From: Vitreimonas flagellata
GTDB lineage: Bacteria; Pseudomonadota; Alphaproteobacteria; Caulobacterales; Aquidulcibacteraceae
Direction of reading: 5' to 3'
Length of the DNA stretch: 64,000 nucleotides
NCBI RefSeq assembly: GCF_004634425.1
Contig: NZ_SBJL01000003.1
Location: 124,001 to 188,000, forward strand
Program-made: the position numbers and the translations under genes
In this document: positions 27,036-37,438 of the stretch, in pieces
Position numbering within the stretch: position 1 is the first letter of the stretch
Layout: each line of letters starts with the position of its first letter
Notes under the pieces: model-generated
Database searches by the model: none
What the model was told of the DNA's origin: nothing
The model's input: the letters and a program-made list of their open reading frames with translations, nothing else

Positions 27036-27641
27036 ATGATGAAGTTTGGGGCGGCCGCAGCAGCGGCCTTCGCGGCCTTAGCGCTGGCGACGCCCGCCAA
27101 TGCGGGCATTCTTGACAATTTCCAGATCAAGGTCGGCGTCTCCGGCGTTCTGCCGGATGAGAGCGGCGACCCAATTCCGGTCGACATCTCCGACGAATGG
27201 GTGCCGTCGGCGCAGATCGAATATTTCTTCAACGATCACGTCTCGGCTGAATTGCTCTGTTGCGTTGCGACGCATGATGTGACGGCGTTGAATGGCACGA
27301 TTGATCTCGGCGAAGTTTCGCACTTCCCGCCGACCGTGACGCTCAAATATCGTTGGACCGATTTCGGCGCGTTCGAGCCCTATGTCGGCGCCGGCGTCAA
27401 TTTCACCACCTTCTACGACAGCAATCCGCCGTCGGGTTTGGACGTCGAGTATGATGACTCGTTTGGTCCGGCTTTGCAGATCGGCGCCGATTATCGCGTC
27501 GATGAGCATTGGTTCGTGAATTTCGACGTGCGCCGCATCTGGATCAACACGGACGTGACGATCTCGGGCGCGGTCAATGCGACGGATGAAGTCGATATCG
27601 ACCCGTGGGTGGTCTCGACCTCGATCGGCTATCGCTTCTGA
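27036..27641 (+). CDS. ompW: OmpW-family outer membrane protein
   Basis: A 201-residue eight-stranded beta-barrel. The signal peptide is cleaved near ANA-G. Diagnostic segments are FQIKVGVSGVLPDE, SAQIEYFFNDHVSAEL, PTVTLKYRWTDFGAFEPYVGAGVNFTTFY and the C-terminal WVVSTSIGYRF, which ends in Phe as BAM substrates do. OmpW forms a narrow hydrophobic channel. Known members in enterobacteria are FNR-responsive, consistent with the box upstream. No partner genes are nearby. Confidence 0.93.
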   Translation: MMKFGAAAAAAFAALALATPANAGILDNFQIKVGVSGVLPDESGDPIPVDISDEWVPSAQIEYFFNDHVSAELLCCVATHDVTALNGTIDLGEVSHFPPTVTLKYRWTDFGAFEPYVGAGVNFTTFYDSNPPSGLDVEYDDSFGPALQIGADYRVDEHWFVNFDVRRIWINTDVTISGAVNATDEVDIDPWVVSTSIGYRF

Positions 27642-27756
27642 ACCTTCACGGGGTGCGGGCGAGTCCTCTCCCTTCACGCACGGACCTGCATCTCTTCAGA
27701 AGTGATCTGGGGACGCGCGACGAAGTTTCGGCTTCGTCGCGCGTAGCCTTTTGGGC

Positions 27757-28152
27757 ATGCGTCGGCGCCCCGCTTTGGCAGGGTGTGTGCGTTTGGCGAT
27801 GTTGCGGCGTTTAGCTTGTGTCGGAGAAGGCGGGGCATCTGTGGCGCGTGTTGCGCGGGGGGCGTTTTCGCGAGGCGAAGTTTCGGCGGCAGCATGCGAT
27901 CGGGCCTTAGGTGGTGGATATCGCGTGCGTGAGTTTGCATCTGGTGATGGAAGTCGATGGACCGTCGCATGGCGATGCGGAGCAGGCGGCGTTTGATGCC
28001 AAACGCACAGCTGGTCTCGAACGCTGGGGCGTGGCGCGGATCGCGAATGTCGATGTGTATGCCGGGGCGACGGGTTCTACGATTTTCTCTATCGCGCGCT
28101 TCAGCCGCCCGATGAGTTAGCGAATGCGCGGCAAACCTTGGTCAAAGTCTGA
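27757..28152 (+). pseudogene. Decayed DUF559 (Vsr-like endonuclease fold) gene
   Basis: Three reading frames together spell one DUF559 protein of about 130 residues. The first frame gives MRRRPALAGCVRLA. A shift near 27810-27835 leads to LWRVLRGGRFREAKFRRQ, then an in-frame TAG at 27908-27910 where the family has Tyr in IGPYVVDF. The reading continues VVDIACVSLHLVMEVDGPSH. A second shift near 28055-28072 leads to GFYDFLYRALQPPDEL. Intact members are small putative endonucleases of unknown role. The order and spacing of motifs are preserved, so the decay is recent. Confidence 0.8.
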
Positions 28153-28208
28153 GCATCGGGAAGGTTGTATTTGAACTCATGTCTGTTGCGGTACGAGCGT
28201 CGTTGTCA

Positions 28209-30533
<2,325 letters not shown>

Positions 30534-30617
30534 GACTTGGAATAATGGGCGCCCCGAAGGCCAAATTCCAGCCACGGATTGCGCGGACAGATTGTATGCT
30601 GCCATGTAAGAGAGCGC

Positions 30618-31748
30618 ATGAGCGATTTGCGGGACGGATACATCGTTGGCACGGGCGTGTTTCTGCCGGGCGAGCCGGTTGGGAACGACGCGATGGAGGA
30701 TCATCTGGGCCGCATTGCGGGCCGGGATTCCCTCTTCGGCAAGAAGGCGTTGCGCTGGAATGGCGTCGAGAGCCGCCATTACGCGATGCGCCCGGATGGC
30801 AGCGTGACGCACACATTGGCCCAGATGAGTGCAGAGGCGGTGCGCACGGCGCTGGATGCGGCGGGGCTTGAGCGGCGCGATCTTTCCATGCTGGCGAGTG
30901 CGGCGACGCAAGGCGATTATCTGGTGCCGGGCCATGCGTCGGCCGTGCACGCGGAATTGGGCGCGGGCGCGCTTGAGGTGGCGAGTTTTCAGAGCGTGTG
31001 CGGCTCGTCGCTAATGGCGGCGAAATCGGCTTGGCTTGCGGTGCGTGCGGGTGAGCACGATGTGGCGGCGGCGTGCGCGGGTGAGTTTTCGTCGCGCTGG
31101 TTTCGGCCGAGCTTCTATGAAGGCACGGCGCTCGTGGATGCGAAGGGGCGTCTGCGCGCGGAGGCGGATTTTCTGCGCTTCACGCTTTCCGATGGCGCCG
31201 GCGCGATCGTGGTGGAGCCGAAGCCGCGGCCGGGCGCGCTCAAGATCAATTTCATCGACATCGTCTCGCTCGCCGATCGTTTCGATCCGTGCATGTGGGC
31301 CGGCGCGCCGGTCGAGACACGCGCGGACATGGCGAGCGCATGGGCGCATGTGGGTCCGCGCGCGGCGCATGAAGCGGGCGCGATGGCGCTGCTGCAGGAT
31401 TTCGAACTTCTGAAGAAGGTGATCCGCGCTTGGGTCGGCGCTTATCTGCAGAAGGTGGACGAGGGGCGGATCGTGCCGGCGGAGGTCGATCATTGCCTAG
31501 TGCATTATTCGGCGAAATCGCTGCGCGCTGAGATCGTGTCGCTGTTGGAAAACACTGCGGGCATGGTGCCGGAAGAGAAATGGTTCTCGGTGTTGCGTGA
31601 GGTTGGCAATGTCGGCTCGGCCTCGATCTGGGTGATGCTGGATCGCTTGGTGCGGAGCAGGCGCGTGCAGCCGGGGCAGAAGATTTTGTGCGTAGTGCCG
31701 GAGAGCGGGCGTGCGCTGGTCGGCTTTATGATGCTGGAGGCGGTGTGA
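30618..31748 (+). CDS. StlD/DarB-family beta-ketosynthase (KAS III-like)
   Basis: A 376-residue thiolase-fold enzyme from the ATG at 30618 (AAGAGAGCGC upstream). [21 protein letters not shown] at the N-terminus and [20 protein letters not shown] at the C-terminus match DarB/StlD rather than housekeeping FabH. The catalytic triad is C128 (SVCGSS), H296 (LVHYSAK) and N331 (GNVGSAS). Characterised relatives condense two acyl chains into cyclohexanediones, precursors of dialkylresorcinols or stilbenes. The dedicated aromatase usually found beside DarB is absent here; a di-iron oxidase follows instead. Confidence 0.85.
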   Translation: MSDLRDGYIVGTGVFLPGEPVGNDAMEDHLGRIAGRDSLFGKKALRWNGVESRHYAMRPDGSVTHTLAQMSAEAVRTALDAAGLERRDLSMLASAATQGDYLVPGHASAVHAELGAGALEVASFQSVCGSSLMAAKSAWLAVRAGEHDVAAACAGEFSSRWFRPSFYEGTALVDAKGRLRAEADFLRFTLSDGAGAIVVEPKPRPGALKINFIDIVSLADRFDPCMWAGAPVETRADMASAWAHVGPRAAHEAGAMALLQDFELLKKVIRAWVGAYLQKVDEGRIVPAEVDHCLVHYSAKSLRAEIVSLLENTAGMVPEEKWFSVLREVGNVGSASIWVMLDRLVRSRRVQPGQKILCVVPESGRALVGFMMLEAV

Positions 31749-32413
31749 TGTCTGATGCTGCGTCCGATGTGCTGCGCAAGCTCACCATCGTGTTCACCGA
31801 ATTTGAAGGCCGCCTCGAGCAAACGCATTTGATCCGCAAGCTCACGCGCGGGCGGTTCGAATTGGCGGATTACCAGGCGTTTCTCATTCAATTGCGTCAG
31901 CAGGTGAAGGATGGCGCGCTCTGGATGTCACGCGCGGCGTCGAATATCGATGAAGCGCACTTGGAATTGCGCTCGGCTTTGATGCGCCATGCTGTGACGG
32001 AGCATCGCGATTTTCGTTTGCTGGAAGCGGATTTCATCGCCAGCGGCGGCGACGCGACGATCATTCGTAGCGCGGAGAAGAATGTCGGCTCCGAAGCGCT
32101 GTCGGCCTGGATGTTTCATGAGGCGAGCAAGCCGAACCCGTTTGGTTTGCTGGGCGCGATGTGGATCATCGAAGGCTTGGGCTCGATCAAGGCGCAGGAA
32201 TGGGGCCGGCGCGTGAAAGATACGCTTGCGCTGCCCGATGAAGCGGTGCGCTTCCTGCTTTATCATGGCGAGAACGACGCCGCGCACATCGAGGAATTCA
32301 AAGACATGCTGGCGATGGTGTTGCCGGACGACGCGGTGGCCGCGCGCATCGTGAAGACGGCGCAAGTGACGGCGCGGCTTTATGCGCTGCAGATCGAGGA
32401 AATTCTGCCGTGA
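31748..32413 (+). CDS. Haem-oxygenase-like di-iron oxidase (iron-containing redox enzyme family)
   Basis: A 221-residue all-helical protein of the TenA/HDO superfamily. Candidate metal ligands are spread over the helices: FEGRLEQTHLI, HAVTEHRDFRLLE, MWIIEGLGS and the C-terminal YHGENDAAHIEEF. Family members oxidatively decarboxylate or hydroxylate fatty acids and amino acids. The ATG shares one base with the ketosynthase stop (TGATG) and its own stop overlaps the next start the same way, so all three proteins are made in step. It may tailor the ketosynthase product; that is inference. Confidence 0.8.
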   Translation: MSDAASDVLRKLTIVFTEFEGRLEQTHLIRKLTRGRFELADYQAFLIQLRQQVKDGALWMSRAASNIDEAHLELRSALMRHAVTEHRDFRLLEADFIASGGDATIIRSAEKNVGSEALSAWMFHEASKPNPFGLLGAMWIIEGLGSIKAQEWGRRVKDTLALPDEAVRFLLYHGENDAAHIEEFKDMLAMVLPDDAVAARIVKTAQVTARLYALQIEEILP

Positions 32414-33312
32414 TGGGCGCAACGCTCGATCTCAGCACCTACGATCCGGACGATCCTGATCCGTGGCTGGCGCTGCATCTGGATCAGAGCATGCCGATCG
32501 ATCCGGAGGCGAAGGCGGCGTTGTTGCGCGGCGCTGCATCGTGGTCGCGGCGCTGGATGTTCAACATCATCCGGCCGTTCGTGTTCGTGTTCTTCCTGCT
32601 GGTGAAGATTCTACGCGGGCTTTCGCCGCGCTATCCCAATCTGAACGGCCTGCTGCACAAGACGATCCATTGGGGCCTAAAGACATTCGCGACGCCCGAC
32701 GCGAATTTGCTGATCGTGCGCCATTTCAATATCGGTACGGAGCTGTTGGCCTTCATTAAGGCGAATGCTGGCGATGTTGAGATCAACACCGTGCCGCTGC
32801 GGCCGCGCACGCTGAAGGATTTGGAAGACAACGTCTTCCTGCAGCACGATCTCAACGTCTTCAATTTCGTGATCCAACTGAACGCGAGCCTGCGTAAGCA
32901 AGGCCGCGATCTTATGCCGGTCGACCGGCCGGACTTTTCGATGATCTCGGACGAGCCGTTCAAGATTCCGCGCACCAAGAAGGGCTGGCTCAATTTCGTC
33001 GACGTGCAGACGGCGGTGGAGGTTTACACGCCGCTCTATGCGCTCATGCTGCCGCGCTCGGATTTCATCCGCGCCTCAAACTCGCTGCAGCTCGATGAAG
33101 TGGTGGCGATCTATATCGGCAAGATCCTGGGCACGGATTATCACCTGTCTTTCATCAAGAACGGCCACCCGCTGGTGCCGCTCTCGACCATGCAGGCCGG
33201 GTTCCGGCTGATGCTGCATGGGTTGGATTGTGAGGCGCTGCACGGCTGGCTGCGCCTGATGAAGCGCCGCCAGGCCGCCGGGCTGCCGATGGACCCGCGC
33301 GCGCGGGTTTAG
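32413..33312 (+). CDS. Unknown membrane-associated protein of the ketosynthase/di-iron oxidase operon
   Basis: A 299-residue protein; an in-frame GTG at 32410 is possible but the ATG at 32413 gives the TGATG coupling. One hydrophobic segment (about 50-68, FNIIRPFVFVFFLLVKIL) could be a membrane helix or a hairpin anchor. The remainder is soluble, with conserved-looking LIVRHFNIGTELLAFI, PRTLKDLEDNVFLQHDLNVFN and KILGTDYHLSFIKNGHPLVP. I recognise no catalytic motif. Tight coupling to the two enzymes argues for a role in the same lipid-like pathway. Confidence 0.7.
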   Translation: MGATLDLSTYDPDDPDPWLALHLDQSMPIDPEAKAALLRGAASWSRRWMFNIIRPFVFVFFLLVKILRGLSPRYPNLNGLLHKTIHWGLKTFATPDANLLIVRHFNIGTELLAFIKANAGDVEINTVPLRPRTLKDLEDNVFLQHDLNVFNFVIQLNASLRKQGRDLMPVDRPDFSMISDEPFKIPRTKKGWLNFVDVQTAVEVYTPLYALMLPRSDFIRASNSLQLDEVVAIYIGKILGTDYHLSFIKNGHPLVPLSTMQAGFRLMLHGLDCEALHGWLRLMKRRQAAGLPMDPRARV

Positions 33313-33839
33313 CTCGCGCGCCGCACGCGGTGGCCGGCGCCGCCGCGTGACGAGGTGAGCATAAAGGTTCCCAGAGCGGCTTGGCGGATGGTCACGGTGT
33401 CGCCGACGCGGACATTGGCGGCGCGCTCGGCCTCGACCTGGTCCCAGGACTGACCATTGGACAGGACAAAGCGGCGGCGCTCACGCGAGGCGCCGCTCAC
33501 ATCCACGACTTGCGCCTGGATTTCCTCGATGCCGCCACGCTCGCCGTTGGAGCCCGGTAGAAGACGGCTGAGATTGGGCAGGCTGAAGCCGAAGGATTCG
33601 CGATCGAGCGATTCGGCCTGTTCGCGATCGATGGTGACGATCTGGCCTTGGGTTTGCGCCGTCCGCAATCGACCGACCGCAGAATCGTAGCAGGCGAGAC
33701 GCTGCGTATCGTCCTCGATTTCGGCGCAGCGGAACGCATCGGTCAGGATTTCCGGCGCCTCCGGGCGTGACGTCTGTGCGACAGCCATCGGCGCGCTGAT
33801 CAGGAGAAAAGTCGCCGCAATTATCCCCAGACGCGTCAT
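33309..33839 (-). CDS. Unknown secreted protein
   Basis: A 176-residue protein from the ATG at 33839. The signal peptide MTRLGIIAATFLLISAPMAVA is followed by a Cys pair in AFRCAEIEDDTQRLACYDSAV, a pattern seen in several periplasmic proteins. Later strands (EIQAQVVDVSGASRERRRF, VRVGDTVTIRQAA) suggest an SH3/OB-like beta domain. The family is not recognised. Its stop overlaps the stop of the preceding convergent gene by three bases, leaving no room for a terminator. Confidence 0.68.
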   Translation of the reverse strand: MTRLGIIAATFLLISAPMAVAQTSRPEAPEILTDAFRCAEIEDDTQRLACYDSAVGRLRTAQTQGQIVTIDREQAESLDRESFGFSLPNLSRLLPGSNGERGGIEEIQAQVVDVSGASRERRRFVLSNGQSWDQVEAERAANVRVGDTVTIRQAALGTFMLTSSRGGAGHRVRRAS

Positions 33840-34195
33840 GCCCAACTCCCACCGGATACCGCTGATTTCGTTATACTCTAAGGCTCTGTTTGGGCCTTGC
33901 ACAGTCTGGCTCCCGCTTGGCGCCGTTTGCCTGGGCGCCGTGCTCGCTTTGAGACCAAAAGGCCACACTGAGCGACCAGCAACCGATCCAAGGCGGAAAT
34001 TTGGCCGAACGCTATTTGACCTGGGCCAAAATGTGTCGTTAGCGTTCCGGCCAGCATGGCGGAGGTGAGCCCGAATGATCGTTCGGGCAGTCCCTGGGGG
34101 GACGGCAAGCTTCCGTGAGCCGCCGAGCGATTGTCTCTCGGTCTTTTGAAATAGGTCGTGGCGCCGGGAGGCGGCACTTCTTGGGGGTTCTTAGG
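33840..34195. other. 356-base intergenic region
   Basis: This divergent region separates the secreted-protein gene (-) from the TonB-dependent receptor (+). Besides the receptor promoter-like motif at 34016-34045, I see no conserved frame, repeat or structured RNA. Short open frames here lack signal peptides, good ribosome-binding sites and family resemblance. Confidence 0.6.
34016..34045 (+). promoter_or_regulatory. Promoter-like motif of the first TonB-dependent receptor
   Basis: TTGACC and TAGCGT are separated by 18 bases, 150 bases before the ATG. The same spacing and a near-identical hexamer pair (TTGACG-N18-TAGCGT) precede the paralogous receptor at 41101. This supports a shared promoter type. 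Confidence 0.45.
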
Positions 34196-37100
34196 ATGTC
34201 AAAAAAGACACAGTCCGGTAATCGGCGGTCGCTGTTTGCTGGCGCGTCGGTTCTTGCCGCCGCTGCTGCCGCTCTGACGGCCACGCCGGCGGTTGCGCAA
34301 GATGAAGAAGAAGAAGCGATCGTCGTCACCGGCTCGCGCATTGCCCGTCAGGACTATGTGGCGAACAGCCCGATTGTGACGGTTGGCCAAGAAGCGCTGG
34401 AAATTTCGGGCGCGCAAACGGTCGACACGCTGATTAACCAGCTCCCGCAATTCGCGCCGGGCATCAACCAAAGCGCCAACAACCCGTCGAACGGCGGTCA
34501 GGCGAACATCCAGCTGCGTGGCCTCGGCGCCAACCGTACGCTGGTGCTGTTGAACGGCCGCCGCGTCGTTCCGTCGAACTCGACCACGACCGTCGACGTG
34601 AACGTTCTGCCAGCTCAGCTCGTCGGCAACATCGAAGTTGTGACCGGCGGCGCCTCGGCTGCTTACGGTTCGGACGCCGTCGGGGGCGTCGTGAACTTCC
34701 AACTCCGTGAATTCGAAGGCTTCGAAATCAGCGCTCAGTACGGCATCTCGGAAGAGAGCGACGGCGAGCAGAACTCGATTTCGGCGGCTCTCGGCGGTGA
34801 ATTCGACGGCGGCCGCGGCCGCGCGATGTTCATGGCCAGCTGGGACCAACGCGAAGTCATTTACAACGCCGCCCGTGACTTTGCTGCGTTCTCCGGCCCG
34901 TCGGGCGCCAGCCCGCTCGGCAACACGGTGTTCGAAGCGACCAACGCGCCGCTCGAAGCTACGGTTGACGCTACGGTTGGCACCTCGCTCCTGGCGACCA
35001 ACAACCTGGAAACCTTCGGCTTCAACCAAGACGGCACGCTGTTCTCCTATTCGAACCGCGTTGGCTTCAACAGCCCGGGCGGCATCGGCTTCGACGGCAA
35101 CAATGCGGCCGTCTATCCGGGCAGCCCGATCGCCAGCGCCGACTTCGCGTACACGACCGGCTTCCTGAACTACATGGTTCTGCCGCTTGAGCGTTGGAAC
35201 GCGTTCTCGTCTGTCGAGTACGACATCAACCCGAACCTCACGGCGTTCGGCGAATTCCTCTACACGCAATACACTTCCGCGAACGAGTTGGCGGCGACGC
35301 CTGCGGCAGCCGGCACCGGCTTCCGCGTGCCAACCACCAACCCGTTTATTCCGGCTGAACTCGCCACCCTGTTGGCGAGCCGCCCGACCCCGGGCGGCAC
35401 GTTCCGTCTCGACAAGCGCTTCACGGCGCTCGGCGGTCGCAACGCGGAAGAACGCTACAACGTTTCGCAAACGACGTTCGGCCTGCGTGGTGATCTGACG
35501 GAAGAGTGGACGTTCGACGTCTACGCGTCGTACGGCCGTATGGACCGTGACACGATTCAAACGGGCAACGTCTCGCGCGGTGCGGTTCAACGTCTGTTGA
35601 GCGCGGCCGATGGCGGCGCTTCGCTCTGCACCGGCGGCTTCAACCCGTTCGGCGACCAGGCTCTGTCGCAATCGTGCGTCAACTACATCGGCCGCACGTC
35701 GAAGAACGTCTCGGTCTATGAACAGCGCAACGTGGAAGCCACCATCCAAGGCTCGCTCTTCGAGCTGCCGGCTGGTGAAATCCAAGTCGCTCTCGGCGCT
35801 GGCTATCGCGAAGACTCCTTCGAATTCATCCCGGACGGCTCGCTGTCCGCGGCGATTTCGTTCCAGCCCACCGGTTGCGGCGCGGCGACCAACCCGTGCT
35901 TGACCGGCAACGATGTCGCCGGCTTCAACCCGGCCAACCCGCTCGCGGGCGGCACGGACGTGTTTGAACTGTTCGGCGAAATCCTCATCCCGGTTATCCG
36001 CGACGTGCCGCTCGCCGAAGAAGTCAACTTCACGCTCGGCTATCGCGTGTCGGATTACAGCACGGTCGGCCAAGTCGAGAGCTACAAGGGCGACGTGGAC
36101 TGGACAATGTTCGATGGTCTCCGCTTCCGTGGCGGCATCCAACGCGCCGTTCGCGCACCGTCGGTCGGTGAGTTGTTCGCCATCCCGACGCTCGGCTTCC
36201 CGTCCATCGGCAACCCGCTTGCCGCCGGCGTGCCGGCGTTCAGCGGCGACCCGTGCGACTCCCGCAGCGCATATCGTTCGGTCACAGCGCCTGCCGGCGT
36301 GGGCGACCAAGCGGCCGCGAGCAACACCGACATCGAAAACCTCTGCGTCGCCCTCGGCGTCCCATTGGCTGCGATCAACTCGTACACCTTCACCAACAAC
36401 CAGATTCCTGCCGTCAGCGGCGGCAACCCGGACCTGTTGGAAGAAACGGCTGACACGTGGAACGCCGGTTTCGTCTTCACCCCGCGCTTCGATGGTCTGC
36501 TCGAGAACCTCTCGGTCTCGGTCGACTATTGGAACATCGAGATTGAAGGCATCATCGGCACGGTTGGCGTCGGCACGGCGCTTGACCAATGCTTCAACAG
36601 GAACGGCACCTCGAACCCGACTTACGACTCGAACAACTTCTTCTGCCAGCTGTTCACGCGTGACGCTGGCACCGGCCAAATGACCGACTACGCAGCCAGC
36701 AACCAGAATCTCGGCGGTCTCCGCACCAGCGGCGTCGATATCTCGCTTGATTGGTCGCATGAAGTGGGCCCGGGCGATCTGGGTCTCAACTGGATCGGCA
36801 GCTGGCTGGAAGAATCCACCAACCAACCGCTTCCGGGCGGTCAGTGGATCGACACCACGGGCACGATCGCGAACACGGTCGCTTCGGCTGCGCCGGAGTG
36901 GAAGTGGACGGGTACGCTGTCCTACGCCGTTGGCCCGTTCTCGGTCGCCGGTCGTATGCAGTGGATCGATGAGATGCAAAACTTCAACGTTGCGTCTCAG
37001 CAGATCCCGCAAACCACGTACTACGACCTGCTCGGCAATTGGGACGTGACCGACTACCTGACGCTCCGCGCAGGTGTGAACAACGTCACGAACGAAGAGC

Positions 37101-37198
37101 CGCCGGTTTATACGACGGGTGTGCAGGCGAACACGGACCCGGCGACGTACGACGTCGTTGGTCGCCGCTTCTTCGTCGGCCTTCGCGCGCGCTTCTAA
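34196..37198 (+). CDS. TonB-dependent outer membrane receptor
   Basis: A 1000-residue protein from the ATG at 34196 (TTAGG upstream). The signal peptide is cleaved near AVA-Q. TonB box-like EAIVVTGSRI leads into a plug domain with LRGLGANRTLVLLNGRR and VVTGGASAAYGSDAVGG. The 22-stranded barrel ends VGRRFFVGLRARF with terminal Phe. The length and plug type match receptors for complex organics such as glycans or peptides rather than classic siderophores; the substrate is unknown. There is no TonB or regulator gene adjacent. Two hairpins follow the stop. Confidence 0.95.
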   Translation: MSKKTQSGNRRSLFAGASVLAAAAAALTATPAVAQDEEEEAIVVTGSRIARQDYVANSPIVTVGQEALEISGAQTVDTLINQLPQFAPGINQSANNPSNGGQANIQLRGLGANRTLVLLNGRRVVPSNSTTTVDVNVLPAQLVGNIEVVTGGASAAYGSDAVGGVVNFQLREFEGFEISAQYGISEESDGEQNSISAALGGEFDGGRGRAMFMASWDQREVIYNAARDFAAFSGPSGASPLGNTVFEATNAPLEATVDATVGTSLLATNNLETFGFNQDGTLFSYSNRVGFNSPGGIGFDGNNAAVYPGSPIASADFAYTTGFLNYMVLPLERWNAFSSVEYDINPNLTAFGEFLYTQYTSANELAATPAAAGTGFRVPTTNPFIPAELATLLASRPTPGGTFRLDKRFTALGGRNAEERYNVSQTTFGLRGDLTEEWTFDVYASYGRMDRDTIQTGNVSRGAVQRLLSAADGGASLCTGGFNPFGDQALSQSCVNYIGRTSKNVSVYEQRNVEATIQGSLFELPAGEIQVALGAGYREDSFEFIPDGSLSAAISFQPTGCGAATNPCLTGNDVAGFNPANPLAGGTDVFELFGEILIPVIRDVPLAEEVNFTLGYRVSDYSTVGQVESYKGDVDWTMFDGLRFRGGIQRAVRAPSVGELFAIPTLGFPSIGNPLAAGVPAFSGDPCDSRSAYRSVTAPAGVGDQAAASNTDIENLCVALGVPLAAINSYTFTNNQIPAVSGGNPDLLEETADTWNAGFVFTPRFDGLLENLSVSVDYWNIEIEGIIGTVGVGTALDQCFNRNGTSNPTYDSNNFFCQLFTRDAGTGQMTDYAASNQNLGGLRTSGVDISLDWSHEVGPGDLGLNWIGSWLEESTNQPLPGGQWIDTTGTIANTVASAAPEWKWTGTLSYAVGPFSVAGRMQWIDEMQNFNVASQQIPQTTYYDLLGNWDVTDYLTLRAGVNNVTNEEPPVYTTGVQANTDPATYDVVGRRFFVGLRARF

Positions 37199-37209
37199 TG
37201 TGCAAGGGC

Positions 37210-37238
37210 GGGCTGAGACGGGTTTCTCGTCTCAGCCC
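37210..37238 (+). terminator. Hairpin after the receptor gene
   Basis: An 11-bp perfect stem, GGGCTGAGACG (37210-37220) and CGTCTCAGCCC (37228-37238), has a GGTTTCT loop. There is no T run, so it may act as an mRNA-stabilising hairpin ahead of the true terminator. Confidence 0.55.
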
Positions 37239-37263
37239 TGCTCGAACAGTGGAAGACAAGTTC

Positions 37264-37296
37264 AGGGACAGACCTTCGGGTCTGTCCCTTTTCTTT
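37264..37296 (+). terminator. Intrinsic terminator of the receptor gene
   Basis: AGGGACAGACC (37264-37274) and GGTCTGTCCCT (37279-37289) flank a TTCG tetraloop and are followed by TTTCTTTT. This is a textbook rho-independent terminator. Confidence 0.92.
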
Positions 37297-37438
37297 TGCG
37301 CGTGGGTTTTGAGCGCCGGAGCCCTTACAGGCACATCGTCGGAAGCATGCAGATTCCGCGTTGAAGCTGCGCGCTTCGATTCTTGAAGCGCGCGGAATTA
37401 TGCCGGCGAGGGCGTCTGCACCCCGGACGCGAGCGCGA

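Noticed and set aside
34199-37012. 937-residue minus-strand open frame
   Set aside because: Antisense to the TonB-dependent receptor; Arg/Ala-rich with no domain, a by-product of high G+C codon use.
37369-37393. Hairpin GCGCGCTTC-N7-GAAGCGCGC downstream of the 2OG oxygenase gene
   Set aside because: A 9-bp stem without a T tract on either strand; too weak to call a terminator.
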